Assembly (NCBI GenBank): GCA_003567005.1
Contig: PXBF01000180.1
Span: 1 to 64,000 of the forward strand
From: PVC group bacterium
GTDB taxonomy: Bacteria > Verrucomicrobiota > Kiritimatiellia > UBA8416
DNA: 64,000 nt
Direction: 5' to 3'
The notes under the pieces are model-generated. The model made no database searches. It was given only the letters and a program-made list of their open reading frames with translations, and was not told where the DNA came from. Positions 19,171-28,770 of this stretch are shown piece after piece (within the stretch, counting starts at the first letter, position 1; each line of letters starts with the position of its first letter). The translations under genes were made by a program, and so were the position numbers.

Positions 19171-20214
19171 ATGAAAGAGTGGGAAAGATTATCACGTGAG
19201 GAAGTGATTAAAGCCGTTGAGGGAAAGTACCCGTCTCGTGTACCCTTGTGCCGGGCCAAGTGGATTGGCGAAGGTTTTGTTGAGCAATATGGTGATAAGC
19301 TCAAGCAATTGGACGGCATTGAAGATGATGTTGTGCAAGTATTTGTTCCCAATCCAATCGATTGGAATCGCATGAATCTGTCCTGGGAAATCGAGCAGGG
19401 TGGGGCAATGGATACCAGTATTGTCCTCGACGACTGGGAAAAACTGGATGAGTTTCTTGAGAAAATTCCATCACCGGATGCTTTTCCTGAAATTGAATCG
19501 GCCGCCAAGGATGTCGAGAAGGCGCGTGCTGACGGGCATTATGTCCACATCGGGTGGTGGCATCTGTTCTTCGAACGGTTCTGGATGCTGCGCGGTATGG
19601 AGAATCTGATGTGCGACTATTATACAGATCCGGAAGATCTGGGGCGCCTCTATGACGCGGTGGCTTCTGCATACTGTAAGATGCTGGATGCGGTTTGTTC
19701 AATATGTAATCCCGATGGTTTCTTTTCCAGTGATGATCTGGGACACCAGACGGGACCGATGATGAGTCCTGAAATCTTCCATGAGCAGGTTTTCCCGTAT
19801 TACAAGCGCTTTGGTGACTGCATCCACAAGCATGGCATGCATTTCTGGTTGCATAGTTGCGGGAACAATGCGCCGCTTATGAATGACCTTATCGAGGCCG
19901 GGGTAAATGTCTTTCATCCCGTCCAGAAATTCACGATGGATGAGGCCGCCACGGTTGAAGCGTTTGGAGGCCGCATTACGTTTCTTGCCGGTATCGATGT
20001 GCAGCACACACTACAGGAAAAAACGCCTGAAGAGGTGCGCGAGGAGGTGCGGTTCTTGATCGATACCTTTGACCGTCCGGAAGGCCGTATGTGTATTGCT
20101 GCCGGTAACGGGATCGTAGGCGGCACACCGCTCGAAAATGTTGCCGCATATTTGGAAGAGGCCCTATCATATGGCAGCGAACATCGGCGCAAAATGAACG
20201 GCTTGGCTCAGTAA
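19171..20214 (+). CDS. URO-D-fold protein with zinc H-x-C...C pattern, likely cobamide-type methyltransferase
   Basis: At 347 residues this is a standard-length URO-D superfamily member. His228 and Cys230 in LHSCGNN, and Cys308 in RMCIAAGNG, form H-x-C-x77-C. This is nearly the spacing of the zinc ligands in methylcobamide:coenzyme M methyltransferases such as MtaA/MtbA, and differs from HemE, which lacks them. FLAGIDVQHTL and GIVGGTPLENV are also typical of this branch. The ATG at 19171 has GGAGG six bases upstream; the ATG at 19159 does not. It closes the GH42-GH29-GH95 run, so it may move methyl groups from or to a sugar-derived substrate. No corrinoid-binding protein or reactivase is present in the window, so the methyl carrier is unknown. 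Confidence 0.78.
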   Translation: MKEWERLSREEVIKAVEGKYPSRVPLCRAKWIGEGFVEQYGDKLKQLDGIEDDVVQVFVPNPIDWNRMNLSWEIEQGGAMDTSIVLDDWEKLDEFLEKIPSPDAFPEIESAAKDVEKARADGHYVHIGWWHLFFERFWMLRGMENLMCDYYTDPEDLGRLYDAVASAYCKMLDAVCSICNPDGFFSSDDLGHQTGPMMSPEIFHEQVFPYYKRFGDCIHKHGMHFWLHSCGNNAPLMNDLIEAGVNVFHPVQKFTMDEAATVEAFGGRITFLAGIDVQHTLQEKTPEEVREEVRFLIDTFDRPEGRMCIAAGNGIVGGTPLENVAAYLEEALSYGSEHRRKMNGLAQ

Positions 20215-20416
20215 TACAAGATACCATTTGTTTTCGCAGTCAATCTGCCGGAAAGTAGCTGAAACGGGTATCATTGACATAAAGCTGACTGGTTTGCTTG
20301 CGAAAGTCGCTATACTCCTCTGTGCTATTTGCAACATTGTGTTTTTCTGTTGTCTAAACAGCGTCTTTGTGTCATTAGTGAGGCGTGGCCGGATGATAAT
20401 GTAGGGGGGGCGATAT

Positions 20417-21508
20417 ATGAGAACGCTCACAAGCAAGCCAGATGCTAGCAGGGGCTTGGATAAAGTTTTGTCCGCAGATGATTACAATGTCGTATTTCAT
20501 TTGTGGCCGGACATGTTCTTTCTGGCTGACAGCGCTGGCATTATTCTAGAGGTGAATCCGGCATGCGAACGCATCCTTGGATACTCCCGTGAAGAGTTTG
20601 TCGGGAAAAGCTGGGAAACGTATGCACACCCCGAAGATGTCGAAAAAACGCGCAGAGAAGTTGAGCGTCAAATTAATGGGCAGCAGGTCCTCAACTTCGT
20701 GAATCGCTATCGTCGTAAATCGGGAGAATACCTCTTTTTAGAGTGGCAGGGTATTTTCACGGATTCACAATGTCTCGTTGGAATCGGTCGCAATATAACA
20801 GATGAGGTGCGACGCTCAGAGCTTTTAGCGAAAGTGGCGCAGAATGAGCGTAAGAGTTTGTGTGCGGCCTTGCATGATGGAATCAGCCAGCAGCTTTTCG
20901 GTATACGTATGATCGCCAATCAGTTGCGAAAGGCTCTAGAGAACGAGCTTTCAGCGCATACCTCTCGTGCGGCGCTTATGGAACAAGTGATTCAGGAGGT
21001 ACTTCATGCTGTTCGGAATGTAATGGAAGGTCTAACGCCTTGCAGCAAGGATAGTGGATGTTTAGCACAGACTTTACAGCATTTTAGCCAGCGCGTCGGG
21101 AATCTTTATGGTGTTCATTGTGTATGTGACGTAGATGATCCAGATATATGTATCGATCTAGATGTAGCGAACCAATTGTGCCTGATTACGCAAGAGGCCG
21201 TTCTTAACGCGGTAAAGCATGCATCAGCCAGTCAAATCCGCCTTTGCTTGAAGAAGCATGACCATAGCTTATCGATCTCCATTGAAGATAATGGAATTGG
21301 CATTTCTTCCAAACGACTCAAAACCGGTTTTGGCGTTATGATCATGCGTGATCGAGCAGCCCTTATTGGAGCTTCTCTCGATGTGTTTTCTAATGAAAAT
21401 GGGGGCACTACGGTAAGTTGTGTGTGGAGCTTCCCCGAGGCATCCATCGCTGAAAAAGACACGGATCCTATGACGCATGACTCCTCCCTTAAGAATTGGG
21501 GATGTTGA
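20417..21508 (+). CDS. PAS-domain sensor histidine kinase, NarX/DegS class
   Basis: Residues about 25-130 form a PAS domain (VNPACERILGYSREEFVGKSW, then RYRRKSGEYLFLEWQG). His153 in AALHDGISQQLFG is the phospho-acceptor of a HisKA_3 dimerisation domain. ITQEAVLNAVKHA (N box), IEDNGIGIS and GFGVMIMRDRAALIGASL form the ATPase part. There are no transmembrane segments, so it senses something in the cytoplasm. A poly-G Shine-Dalgarno run lies seven bases before the ATG. Such kinases normally pair with a LuxR-type response regulator, yet none lies beside it or anywhere else in the window. It sits between the two glycosidase operons; the 202 bases upstream contain TATACT at 20311-20316 without a convincing -35. 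Confidence 0.88.
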   Translation: MRTLTSKPDASRGLDKVLSADDYNVVFHLWPDMFFLADSAGIILEVNPACERILGYSREEFVGKSWETYAHPEDVEKTRREVERQINGQQVLNFVNRYRRKSGEYLFLEWQGIFTDSQCLVGIGRNITDEVRRSELLAKVAQNERKSLCAALHDGISQQLFGIRMIANQLRKALENELSAHTSRAALMEQVIQEVLHAVRNVMEGLTPCSKDSGCLAQTLQHFSQRVGNLYGVHCVCDVDDPDICIDLDVANQLCLITQEAVLNAVKHASASQIRLCLKKHDHSLSISIEDNGIGISSKRLKTGFGVMIMRDRAALIGASLDVFSNENGGTTVSCVWSFPEASIAEKDTDPMTHDSSLKNWGC

Positions 21509-21716
21509 GTCTCTCTCTCTCCCTACCTGATCCTCTTTATCAGTTATCTTTTAGATTTTGAGTGTGGTTTAAGATTTCGCCATGTTCCCCAAAGCCACTG
21601 AGAGCTACTAACGATACCTCAAGATTTCTTTGCCTGGACATATATCTTTCGATTGATTTGCGTTTTCATCTCTTTCTCTGTAATTTGGACAGGACTTCAC
21701 AGATAGGGGTGAGACA

Positions 21717-23501
21717 ATGGATCCAAAAAATTGGAACACATGGAATGTACGCAGCGTTTTGTCGCATGTTTTGCTGCCGGAGGCATTTGGTATAGCGTTA
21801 GGCGTGAAGAGTTATAGTACAGGGCGGTGCTTACGCGAAGCGTTGATTGGTCGCAAGGGAAAAGGTGATGAGGTTGTTGTGCCGGGGCCGCGATCATATG
21901 ATGGCACCTATACATCGTTGGTGTTGACATGGCAAGATGTGAAGATCCGCGTGGAAACGGCGGTTCGGGGCAGAGAATGGTTTGCTTTGGTCACCCCATT
22001 GCAAAATCAGATTAAGACAGCATCCTTGACAATCGAGGCTGGTGTTCTATGGGGACGCGATGGTTGGGGCCGTGCTGACGAGAACGGCTTATCCGTTCAA
22101 AATAATGGTGGCAGTATTGCGGTGGTCACGAGTGGTACGCGTTTATATGAGCCAGTGGTTGAAGCTTCGGGGCCGTATATGCTTGTTTCCTTGGATGAAC
22201 CTGTATGCATGACAACCGACGCTACCCGGTTAGATCGTGTGGCAGACATCATTGCGGAGAATAAAGCCGCGTTTCTGGCAACGCGTACGGCAGCGAATGC
22301 GGAGCAGCAGGAAGTCTACGATGCCATGCAGATATGCATGGCTTGGGATACCATATATGACCCTTTCAAGGATCGCATTATCTCTCCCGTGAGTCGAATC
22401 TGGAGCTGTGACTGGGGAGGCTGGGTCTTGTTTGATTGGGATACGTACTTTGCCGCTTGGATTGCCGGACTTGAGAATAAGGAGTTAGCCTATGCGAATG
22501 CCCGTGCGATTACAGATGAGATTACGGAGAAAGGATTTATTCCCAACATGGCAACGGCAACGGGATTTAAGTCACGTGACCGTTCACAGCCTCCCGTTGG
22601 ATCATTAACAGTCAGGGCCTTGTGTGATATGTTCGAGGAGACGGTTCTCGCAGAGGAGCTATTTGATGCGCTTTTATCCTGGAATCGTTGGTGGCCGGAA
22701 AACCGGGATCAGGATGGGTACTTGTGCTGGGGGTCCAATCCATATGAGCCTATAACGGGCTGTAAATACGAAACACTGCCGATTAACACACGCTTTGCTT
22801 CCGCACTTGAATCCGGGCTGGATAACTCTCCCATGTATAAGGATATACCCTATGATCCTGAAGTATGCCGGATGCAAATGGCCGATGTAGGGTTGATGTC
22901 TTTTTACATTACAGATTGTCGCGAATTGGCAGAGCTGGCAAAAAGAATTGGTCGCGATGCTGTGATCGATGAGTTGCTTGCGCGTGCAGAGCGGTATGCG
23001 GAAAAGCTAAAAACCCTTTGGTGTAAGGACACGGGACTTTTCCTCAATAAAAGATTGGATAATGGCGAGTTTCAGCATCGGTACTCGCCAACGCATTTTT
23101 ATCCGCTTTTGGCGAAGGCTGCCACAGAAGAGCAGGCTCGGCGGATGATCGATGAACACTTTTTTAATCCGGATGAATTCTGGGGAGAATGGATCCTGCC
23201 CTCTATTGCGCGTAACGATGAAGAATATCCGCTTCAAAACTACTGGAAGGGGCGGATCTGGGCACCGATGAACTTTCTCGTGTACCTGGGACTGTGCAAC
23301 TACAACTTGCCTGATGCGCGCAAGGCATTGGTTGAAAAATCCGAGGCGCTATTGCTAAAGGAATGGCGAGAATACGGGCATGTGCACGAGAACTACAATG
23401 CTGATACGGGAGAAGGTTGCGGCATCGGTAATAGTGATGCCTTTTATCACTGGGGCGGACTGCTCGGTCTGATCAGTGCACTGGAGCAAAAACAGAAATA
23501 A
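21717..23501 (+). CDS. MGH1/GH63-like (alpha/alpha)6 glycoside hydrolase
   Basis: An N-terminal beta domain of about 180 residues is followed by an (alpha/alpha)6 barrel of the GH63/GH37-like or mannosylglycerate-hydrolase-like type. Supporting stretches are WGGWVLFDWDTYFAAWIAG (the usual aspartate-bearing substrate-site motif), GFIPNMATATGFKSRDRSQPPVGS, LPINTRFASALESGLDNSPMY, and NYWKGRIWAPMNFLVYLGL near the end. The closing YNADTGEGCGIGNSDAFYHWGGLLGL resembles the region of the second catalytic acid in this clan. The exact linkage cannot be read from sequence; trehalase and glucosidase I are relatives. There is no signal peptide. A GGGGTGAG ribosome binding site precedes the ATG. It begins a second operon with GH29 and GH95, after a 208-base gap that includes a CT-rich run at 21509-21524. 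Confidence 0.82.
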   Translation: MDPKNWNTWNVRSVLSHVLLPEAFGIALGVKSYSTGRCLREALIGRKGKGDEVVVPGPRSYDGTYTSLVLTWQDVKIRVETAVRGREWFALVTPLQNQIKTASLTIEAGVLWGRDGWGRADENGLSVQNNGGSIAVVTSGTRLYEPVVEASGPYMLVSLDEPVCMTTDATRLDRVADIIAENKAAFLATRTAANAEQQEVYDAMQICMAWDTIYDPFKDRIISPVSRIWSCDWGGWVLFDWDTYFAAWIAGLENKELAYANARAITDEITEKGFIPNMATATGFKSRDRSQPPVGSLTVRALCDMFEETVLAEELFDALLSWNRWWPENRDQDGYLCWGSNPYEPITGCKYETLPINTRFASALESGLDNSPMYKDIPYDPEVCRMQMADVGLMSFYITDCRELAELAKRIGRDAVIDELLARAERYAEKLKTLWCKDTGLFLNKRLDNGEFQHRYSPTHFYPLLAKAATEEQARRMIDEHFFNPDEFWGEWILPSIARNDEEYPLQNYWKGRIWAPMNFLVYLGLCNYNLPDARKALVEKSEALLLKEWREYGHVHENYNADTGEGCGIGNSDAFYHWGGLLGLISALEQKQK

Positions 23502-23529
23502 CCAGCAGTGCCTTTCGCTTTGCTGACGG

Positions 23530-25008
23530 ATGGTTGATATGGATTATGATGCGAGTTGGCGGTCATTGTGTGGGCATCCGGTGCCGGATTGGTTCAGGGA
23601 TGCAAAATTCGGTATCTATACCCACTGGGGACCTTACACGGTTCCAGCCTATGGTGGCGGGAGTGATGCCTTGGTGGGGAAGAAGGGAACCTATAATAGT
23701 GCCTGGTACCCACGCAGCATGTATGCCCCCGATTCTTCCTGTGGTAAATATCATCGGAAGGTTTATGGTGGTCCGGAGAAAACGGGGTACAAGGATCTCA
23801 TTCCGCTTCTGACAGCAGAGAAATTTGATGCTGCGGAATGGATGGGTATTTTCAAGGATGCCGGGGCACGCTTCGTGGGTCCGACCGCGCAATTGCATGA
23901 CGGTTTTGCTATGTGGGATTCCAAGGTAAACCGCTGGAATTGTGCCGCGATGGGGCCGAAAAGGGATATTATGGGAGAGCTGGCTCAAGCGGCACGCGAG
24001 CAGGATTTACGTTTCATTACAACGTTCCATCATTCCTATCAGTGGTTCTTTTACCAGATCTCGCGAGGGAAAGGTTACGATTTGGATGATCCAGCTTTCG
24101 CGGATCTTTATATTCGTTCTCATGATGACAAGGAAATGCCGGATGTGGCATATCATGAGCGTTGGCGTGACCAACTCCATGAAGTGATTGACAGGTATTC
24201 CCCCGATTTGATCTGGTTTGATTTCGGGTTACGTTGGATTCGTCGTGACTATAAGCGTGCCTTGCTCGCATATTACTATAATGAGGCTTTACGCAAGGGA
24301 CAGGAGGTTGCGGTCACATTTAAAAACCGCGATCTTCCGCCGGGGTCAGGCATCTTCGATTTGGAAGTGGGCAAGATGGATGACTTGACCCAGTTCCCTT
24401 GGCTGACAGATACGAGTATTGATTGTGTGCCTAGCGGCAACTGGGCCTACTCTGCATCGGCCGGTTTCAAGTCTCCGGAGCGGTTGATACACACATTAGT
24501 AGATATCGTTAGTAAGAATGGTCAATTGCTTTTGAATGTGGGACCGCGTGCGGATGGATCATTGCCGGTAGGAGCGACGACTACACTGAAGAAAATAGGC
24601 GAATGGCTTCGGGTCAATGGGCAAGCTATTTACCATACGCGTCCGTGGTACATTGCTGGTGAAGGACCTACTCCGTGCAACGTGGATATGAGCAAGGGTG
24701 GGCATTTTAATGAGACGGGAGAGCCGCGGTTTTGCGCGCATGATATACGTTTTACGGTGGGAAATGATGCCATCTATGCAATTTGTCTTGGCGTGCCAGG
24801 AGATGCCGTATTTATCAATGCGTTCAGGGATCGTGTACATGCAGATGAAATTCGGGAAATCCGATTGCTGGGGCATGATACGCCCTTGAAATGGCGAATG
24901 GACCGGGATGAAGGCCTCATAATCGAATCGCCCATGCGCATGCCGAGTGAATATGCAAATACTTTTGAAATACGGGGCGAAATGGCCCCATTTATGGCAG
25001 GAGGATGA
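23530..25008 (+). CDS. GH29 alpha-L-fucosidase (second copy)
   Basis: GH29 barrel with [48 protein letters not shown] and [12 protein letters not shown], in which Asp231 is the expected nucleophile; [15 protein letters not shown] closes the barrel. HDGFAMWDS is the form usual in the broad-specificity GH29-A group, while the first copy has [10 protein letters not shown], so the two copies probably prefer different fucosides. It is 492 residues long, without signal peptide or binding module. The ATG at 23530 is used here; the in-frame ATG at 23539 is possible because no strong ribosome binding site decides. It follows the MGH1-like gene by 28 bases and is joined to the second GH95 gene. Confidence 0.92.
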   Translation: MVDMDYDASWRSLCGHPVPDWFRDAKFGIYTHWGPYTVPAYGGGSDALVGKKGTYNSAWYPRSMYAPDSSCGKYHRKVYGGPEKTGYKDLIPLLTAEKFDAAEWMGIFKDAGARFVGPTAQLHDGFAMWDSKVNRWNCAAMGPKRDIMGELAQAAREQDLRFITTFHHSYQWFFYQISRGKGYDLDDPAFADLYIRSHDDKEMPDVAYHERWRDQLHEVIDRYSPDLIWFDFGLRWIRRDYKRALLAYYYNEALRKGQEVAVTFKNRDLPPGSGIFDLEVGKMDDLTQFPWLTDTSIDCVPSGNWAYSASAGFKSPERLIHTLVDIVSKNGQLLLNVGPRADGSLPVGATTTLKKIGEWLRVNGQAIYHTRPWYIAGEGPTPCNVDMSKGGHFNETGEPRFCAHDIRFTVGNDAIYAICLGVPGDAVFINAFRDRVHADEIREIRLLGHDTPLKWRMDRDEGLIIESPMRMPSEYANTFEIRGEMAPFMAGG

Positions 25009-25013
25009 ACGTA

Positions 25014-27341
25014 ATGCATACGTTATGGTATGAACGTCCAGCTAGGGCTTGGCAGGAAGCATTGCCGCTGGGTAATGGTCGTATGGGAGCTATGATTTTT
25101 GGAGGTGTTGAGCGAGAGCGTATTCAATTGAATGAGGATACGATATGGTCTGGTCGTCCTCGATCTGAAAGTGGTTACCGGATCCAGGAAAACATAAAGC
25201 ATGCACGAGAGCTTCTTCGAGAGCAACACTACTCTGAGGCCAATGCCGTCACAAAAGCCATGACTGGAGCGCATGATAGTCAATCGTATCAATGCGCCGG
25301 TGATTTGCTGCTTGCATGTAATCAGACTACGGCATCGGATTACCGCCGTGAACTCGATTTGCAATCGGCTGTGCACCGTATTATTTACCAGCAAAATGGC
25401 ACGACAATGTATCGTGAATCTTTTGTTTCGGCAGCACATCAAGTATTTGCTCTTCGTTTATCATCGGATGCTGCAAAACAGATTTCATTTGATGTACGCA
25501 TGGAATCGGCCATGCGCCACACGTTCTCGGTTTCAGGTGATTCTTTTCGACTGATTGGGCAATGTCCCTATCACAATCCTGGTCGAGGGGAGAATCGGAT
25601 CGTTTGGGAAAAGGATGGCATTGGCGGTATGCGCTATGTTGTAAAAGGACGACTGCTATTGGGTGCTGGCACCTGTGAGCAGATTGATGGTGCAATTCAT
25701 GTTTCGGGAGCTGACGAAGTCGTTCTCTTGCTTGCCATTCAAACCGGGTTTGTCGCATGGGACCAAGATCCCTGTGATGACATTGCGGCGATGGAGGATC
25801 GATGTGACAAACAATTGATAACGGCAAGTATGCTTGGGTGGGATGCTCTCCGGGATGCACATGTTCATGCTCACAACGATCTTTATTCTCGCAATGCATT
25901 GGACTTGGATGCGCAGGATGAGAGGCCTATCGATGAAATATTACGGACATGTGATGGCCCCTTGGATAATCCTGCTCTAATTAATCTCGTTTATCATTAT
26001 GGGCGATATTTGTTGATTTGCTCCTCACGTCCCGGGACCCAGCCTGCCAACTTGCAGGGAATCTGGAATGAAAAAATCTTGCCTCCCTGGCGATGCAATT
26101 ACACAACCAATATCAATGCGGAGATGAACTATTGGCCTGCTGAAGTTTGTAATATGGTATCGTGTCATGAACCCTTCTTGCGTTTTATCGAAGAGATAGC
26201 CATTTCTGGCCGTCGACCAGCAGGTGAACTATATGGTGCCCGTGGGTGGTGTTTACATCATAACTCGGATCTGTGGCGATATCCCTATACAGGCGGTAGT
26301 TTACCCATGCATGCGTTTTGGCCTATGGGAGGCGCTTGGCTGTGTCATCACCTTTGGGAGCACTACGAGTTCGGCCTTGATCATGCTTTCCTGGAGAGAG
26401 CTTTTCCGATTATGAAAGACGCATGTGCTTTTTTTCTCGATTTTATGGTCGAGAATGAAGCCGGGGATTTAGTCACGTCTCCCTCCACATCTCCAGAAAA
26501 TGTCTTTATTGATCCGCGTACGGGAGAACAGTCAAGCGTTTGCGTTGGAAGTGCGATGGACATGAGCATGATCCGTGAACTTTTTGAAAATACCCTTGAA
26601 GCGGCACGTATTCTACAGGTGGCCAATGATGTTTTGCTGGATGAAGTGTACCATGCTTTACCCAGAGTGCTCTTGCCAAAAACTGGTTCGGGGGGCCAAT
26701 TATTGGAGTTCGGAGTCGAGTTGGAGGAACCTGAGCCTAGACATCGTCATATATCGCATCTTTATGGTGTGTATCCGGGTGTGTTGTTTTCTCCTGATAA
26801 GCATGCAGATTTATATGCTGCTTGCCGGAAATCCCTGGAATCTCGCGGAGATGAAAGTACAGGATGGGCCATGGGTTGGCGGGTAGCGGTTTGGGCTCGA
26901 TTCTTGGATGGTAATCGTGCTTTGAATGTAATCGGACATTTTCTTCATCATGTTCGAAGCGATGCCAAGCACCAACATAGCCGTGGGGGCGGCTTGTATA
27001 CAAATCTCTTGTGTGCCCATCCTCCCTTTCAGATTGATGGTAATTTCGGCGTGACTGGCGCGATCGGCGAGATGCTGCTACAAAGTCATCGCCGGCTAGA
27101 GGATGGAACGATACGAATTGACCTGTTACCAGCAGTACCTAACGCTTGGAAAAGCGGTTCGTTCCGGGGTTTGCGTGCTCGCGGCGGAATCGAGGTTGAC
27201 TGTACTTGGAAAGATGGTTCTGTTGTGCGTGCGACACTACGCTCAGAACAAGATATCGAGGTGGCTGTTTCGATACATGGAGAATGTAAGCGTGTAAAGT
27301 TGAAAGCTGGGCAACCTGCTTCGGCTTTGGGGTGCGGATGA
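25014..27341 (+). CDS. GH95 family alpha-L-fucosidase/alpha-L-galactosidase (second copy)
   Basis: A canonical GH95 protein: [16 protein letters not shown] and [13 protein letters not shown] at the N-terminus, [38 protein letters not shown] in pieces through the centre (the two Asn of NINAEMN being the residues that help the base), [10 protein letters not shown] with the expected acid Glu, and [25 protein letters not shown] with the expected Asp. It cleaves terminal alpha-L-fucose or alpha-L-galactose. GGAGG at 25000-25004 is nine bases before the ATG at 25014 but touches the ATG at 25005, so 25014 is the better start; it lies five bases past the GH29 stop. There is no signal peptide. It ends eight bases before the convergent pheA gene. 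Confidence 0.92.
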   Translation: MHTLWYERPARAWQEALPLGNGRMGAMIFGGVERERIQLNEDTIWSGRPRSESGYRIQENIKHARELLREQHYSEANAVTKAMTGAHDSQSYQCAGDLLLACNQTTASDYRRELDLQSAVHRIIYQQNGTTMYRESFVSAAHQVFALRLSSDAAKQISFDVRMESAMRHTFSVSGDSFRLIGQCPYHNPGRGENRIVWEKDGIGGMRYVVKGRLLLGAGTCEQIDGAIHVSGADEVVLLLAIQTGFVAWDQDPCDDIAAMEDRCDKQLITASMLGWDALRDAHVHAHNDLYSRNALDLDAQDERPIDEILRTCDGPLDNPALINLVYHYGRYLLICSSRPGTQPANLQGIWNEKILPPWRCNYTTNINAEMNYWPAEVCNMVSCHEPFLRFIEEIAISGRRPAGELYGARGWCLHHNSDLWRYPYTGGSLPMHAFWPMGGAWLCHHLWEHYEFGLDHAFLERAFPIMKDACAFFLDFMVENEAGDLVTSPSTSPENVFIDPRTGEQSSVCVGSAMDMSMIRELFENTLEAARILQVANDVLLDEVYHALPRVLLPKTGSGGQLLEFGVELEEPEPRHRHISHLYGVYPGVLFSPDKHADLYAACRKSLESRGDESTGWAMGWRVAVWARFLDGNRALNVIGHFLHHVRSDAKHQHSRGGGLYTNLLCAHPPFQIDGNFGVTGAIGEMLLQSHRRLEDGTIRIDLLPAVPNAWKSGSFRGLRARGGIEVDCTWKDGSVVRATLRSEQDIEVAVSIHGECKRVKLKAGQPASALGCG

Positions 27342-27349
27342 AATCCGTG

Positions 27350-28177
27350 TTAGGATTTATAGGTGCGGTGACTGGGGAAACTGCCACAGATACGCAAGCT
27401 GGTTGCTTCGATGCGTGCAGCTGCTAATGCACGCTGCACGGAGCTCCTTTCGGCATCGGCATCCAAGTCTACCAAAAAAGCATACTCTTGGCGTTTGCCG
27501 CGTATCGGACGCGAAACCAGTCGCGATAGGTTTATGTTCTCTGCTTCTAACGTTCCCAGAAAGCGGTAGAGGCTTCCGGGGGTATTCGGCAGTCGTAAAG
27601 CCAAAGTGGTTTTTCGTATGCGGGGCAGTCTCACGGGGTTTGCTGCAATCACGATGAATGTGGTTATGTTCGGTGTGCTTGATTCGACGGGGAACGCCAG
27701 CAAATCAAGTTCAAACCGTTTGGCCAGAAATCGGGAGCAGAGTGCTGCCCCTTCCGGATCATCCGCTGCACGCGCTGCAGCGGCGGCTGTGCTTTCACAC
27801 TCCTGCTTATGTATACGCGGCAGATTTGCATGGATCCATGGTGCGCAATGCTCCAAGGGGACAAAGTGCGAATATAGGCGTTTGATATGTTTGCCGCGGT
27901 GTCCTAAAAGCGCAAGTTGTACATGCAGGGACATTTCCTCTTGTATGTAAAGCAGTTGGTTTTGATCCAGCAGGACATCAACGGTTTCATTGATTGTACC
28001 ACCCGACGAATTTTCAATTGGTACAATACCACGTGCTTTAGGGTGTTTCGCAATGTGGTCGCATACATCTAATATGCCGTCTTGCGGAAGCATGTTGTGG
28101 CCTGCAAAGCGTTTGGTAGCGACAAGGTGCGAATAGGTTCCGCTCGGGCCAAGAAACGTAACGGTTGTTTTTTTCAT
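27350..28177 (-). CDS. pheA: Prephenate dehydratase
   Basis: The protein has the two expected parts: a dehydratase domain starting TVTFLGPSGTYSHLVA, with GIVPIENSSGGTINETVDVL and ESSTPNITTFIVIA (the TxxF-type catalytic motif with Thr-Phe), and a C-terminal ACT domain (ALRLPNTPGSLYRFLGTLEAENINLSRLVSRP) that binds phenylalanine for feedback control. It converts prephenate to phenylpyruvate. No chorismate mutase domain is attached. The start is placed at MKKTTVTF (28177) because the family begins there, although no good Shine-Dalgarno is seen; a longer frame reaches 28234. It stands alone in the minus direction between the glycosidase island and the small basic protein gene, a housekeeping gene marking the right end of the island. 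Confidence 0.93.
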   Translation of the reverse strand: MKKTTVTFLGPSGTYSHLVATKRFAGHNMLPQDGILDVCDHIAKHPKARGIVPIENSSGGTINETVDVLLDQNQLLYIQEEMSLHVQLALLGHRGKHIKRLYSHFVPLEHCAPWIHANLPRIHKQECESTAAAAARAADDPEGAALCSRFLAKRFELDLLAFPVESSTPNITTFIVIAANPVRLPRIRKTTLALRLPNTPGSLYRFLGTLEAENINLSRLVSRPIRGKRQEYAFLVDLDADAERSSVQRALAAARIEATSLRICGSFPSHRTYKS

Positions 28178-28245
28178 AGTATCGGGTTGCCTGGCTAATA
28201 CATGGTTGCCGCAACTCGCATTATAGACGCCCATCCTCGGGAATT

Positions 28246-28259
28246 CCGGCTGAAGCCGG
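28246..28259. repeat. GC-rich palindrome in the pheA upstream gap
   Basis: CCGGCT at 28246-28251 pairs with AGCCGG at 28254-28259 across a two-base loop, within the 292-base gap between pheA and the small basic protein gene. It has no T tract, so it is not an obvious terminator. Its form (gaattCCGGCTgaAGCCGGcac) is like dispersed REP-type elements; only one copy was noticed in the window. The remainder of this gap shows no open frame that I would call a gene. Confidence 0.35.
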
Positions 28260-28469
28260 CACTACAAACACGTTTTATACAGGTTCGGACGTATTTGCAG
28301 TTCCACCCTCAGGCGGTTACGTCCATAATGAGACTTGCTGAATGCCTGCAGGCTAGCAAAGCGCTGCCTGAATAGGAAAGCAAAAACGGTATTATTTGTT
28401 CTTGCTATTCTCCCCAGGTTTCGGCATTTTGAATGACTGCATTTTGTAAACGATATTCAGGAGTAAGCA

Positions 28470-28664
28470 ATGGGAACAGGCCGTACTTTTAACAAAAAAC
28501 CTATTTCTCGTCCAAAAAAGGGTGCTAGTGAACGTGCGCGACGGATTGAAACACATCGTAAGCGGTTGCTTGCGTTGGGTGTTTCCGAAGAACAACTTCG
28601 TACGATGAATCCAGACGAGATACGCAAACTTTTACAGCGTCCGAAACTGCTTGCTTCAAAATAG
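28470..28664 (+). CDS. Small basic protein of 64 residues, unknown function
   Basis: A short gene with good signals: AGGAG lies seven bases before the ATG, and a strong intrinsic terminator follows 27 bases after the stop codon, so it is probably a single-gene transcript. The protein is rich in Lys and Arg, with an extended N-terminus (RTFNKKPISRPKKGAS), a basic helix (ERARRIETHRKRLLALG) and a second helix (SEEQLRTMNPDEIRKLLQ). The composition resembles ribosome- or RNA-binding small proteins. The Chlamydiae/Verrucomicrobia small basic protein family (TIGR04137) comes to mind as an analogue, but I do not see a convincing match. Function is unknown; RNA or ribosome binding is a guess from charge and size. 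Confidence 0.75.
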   Translation: MGTGRTFNKKPISRPKKGASERARRIETHRKRLLALGVSEEQLRTMNPDEIRKLLQRPKLLASK

Positions 28665-28690
28665 TATTGCCACGGGTTGGTGAGGGAAGT

Positions 28691-28727
28691 GGGGTGATAC
28701 CTGTCCGCAGGCGTCACCCCTTTTTTT
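28691..28727 (+). terminator. Strong intrinsic terminator after the small basic protein
   Basis: GGGGTGA at 28691-28697 pairs with TCACCCC at 28714-28720, with an inner CCTG/CAGG stem closed by a TCCG tetraloop, then seven T residues at 28721-28727. This is a textbook Rho-independent terminator. It separates the small gene from the lipoprotein gene that begins at 28771. Confidence 0.92.
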
Positions 28728-28770
28728 GTTACACGGATTGCAAGACCGGACAGATGAATGGAGATGAAAC

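Noticed and set aside
20274..20316. TTGACA at 20274-20279 and TATACT at 20311-20316 as a promoter for the histidine kinase
   Set aside because: The spacing of 31 bases is far from the 16-18 needed, so the two boxes cannot belong to one sigma70 promoter.
21509..21524. CT-rich run after the histidine kinase as a repeat or slippage element
   Set aside because: It is short, imperfect and non-coding; no function can be supported.
28691..28727. Hairpin after the small basic protein read as a riboswitch for the lipoprotein gene
   Set aside because: The simple stem with tetraloop and T tract is fully explained as an intrinsic terminator.
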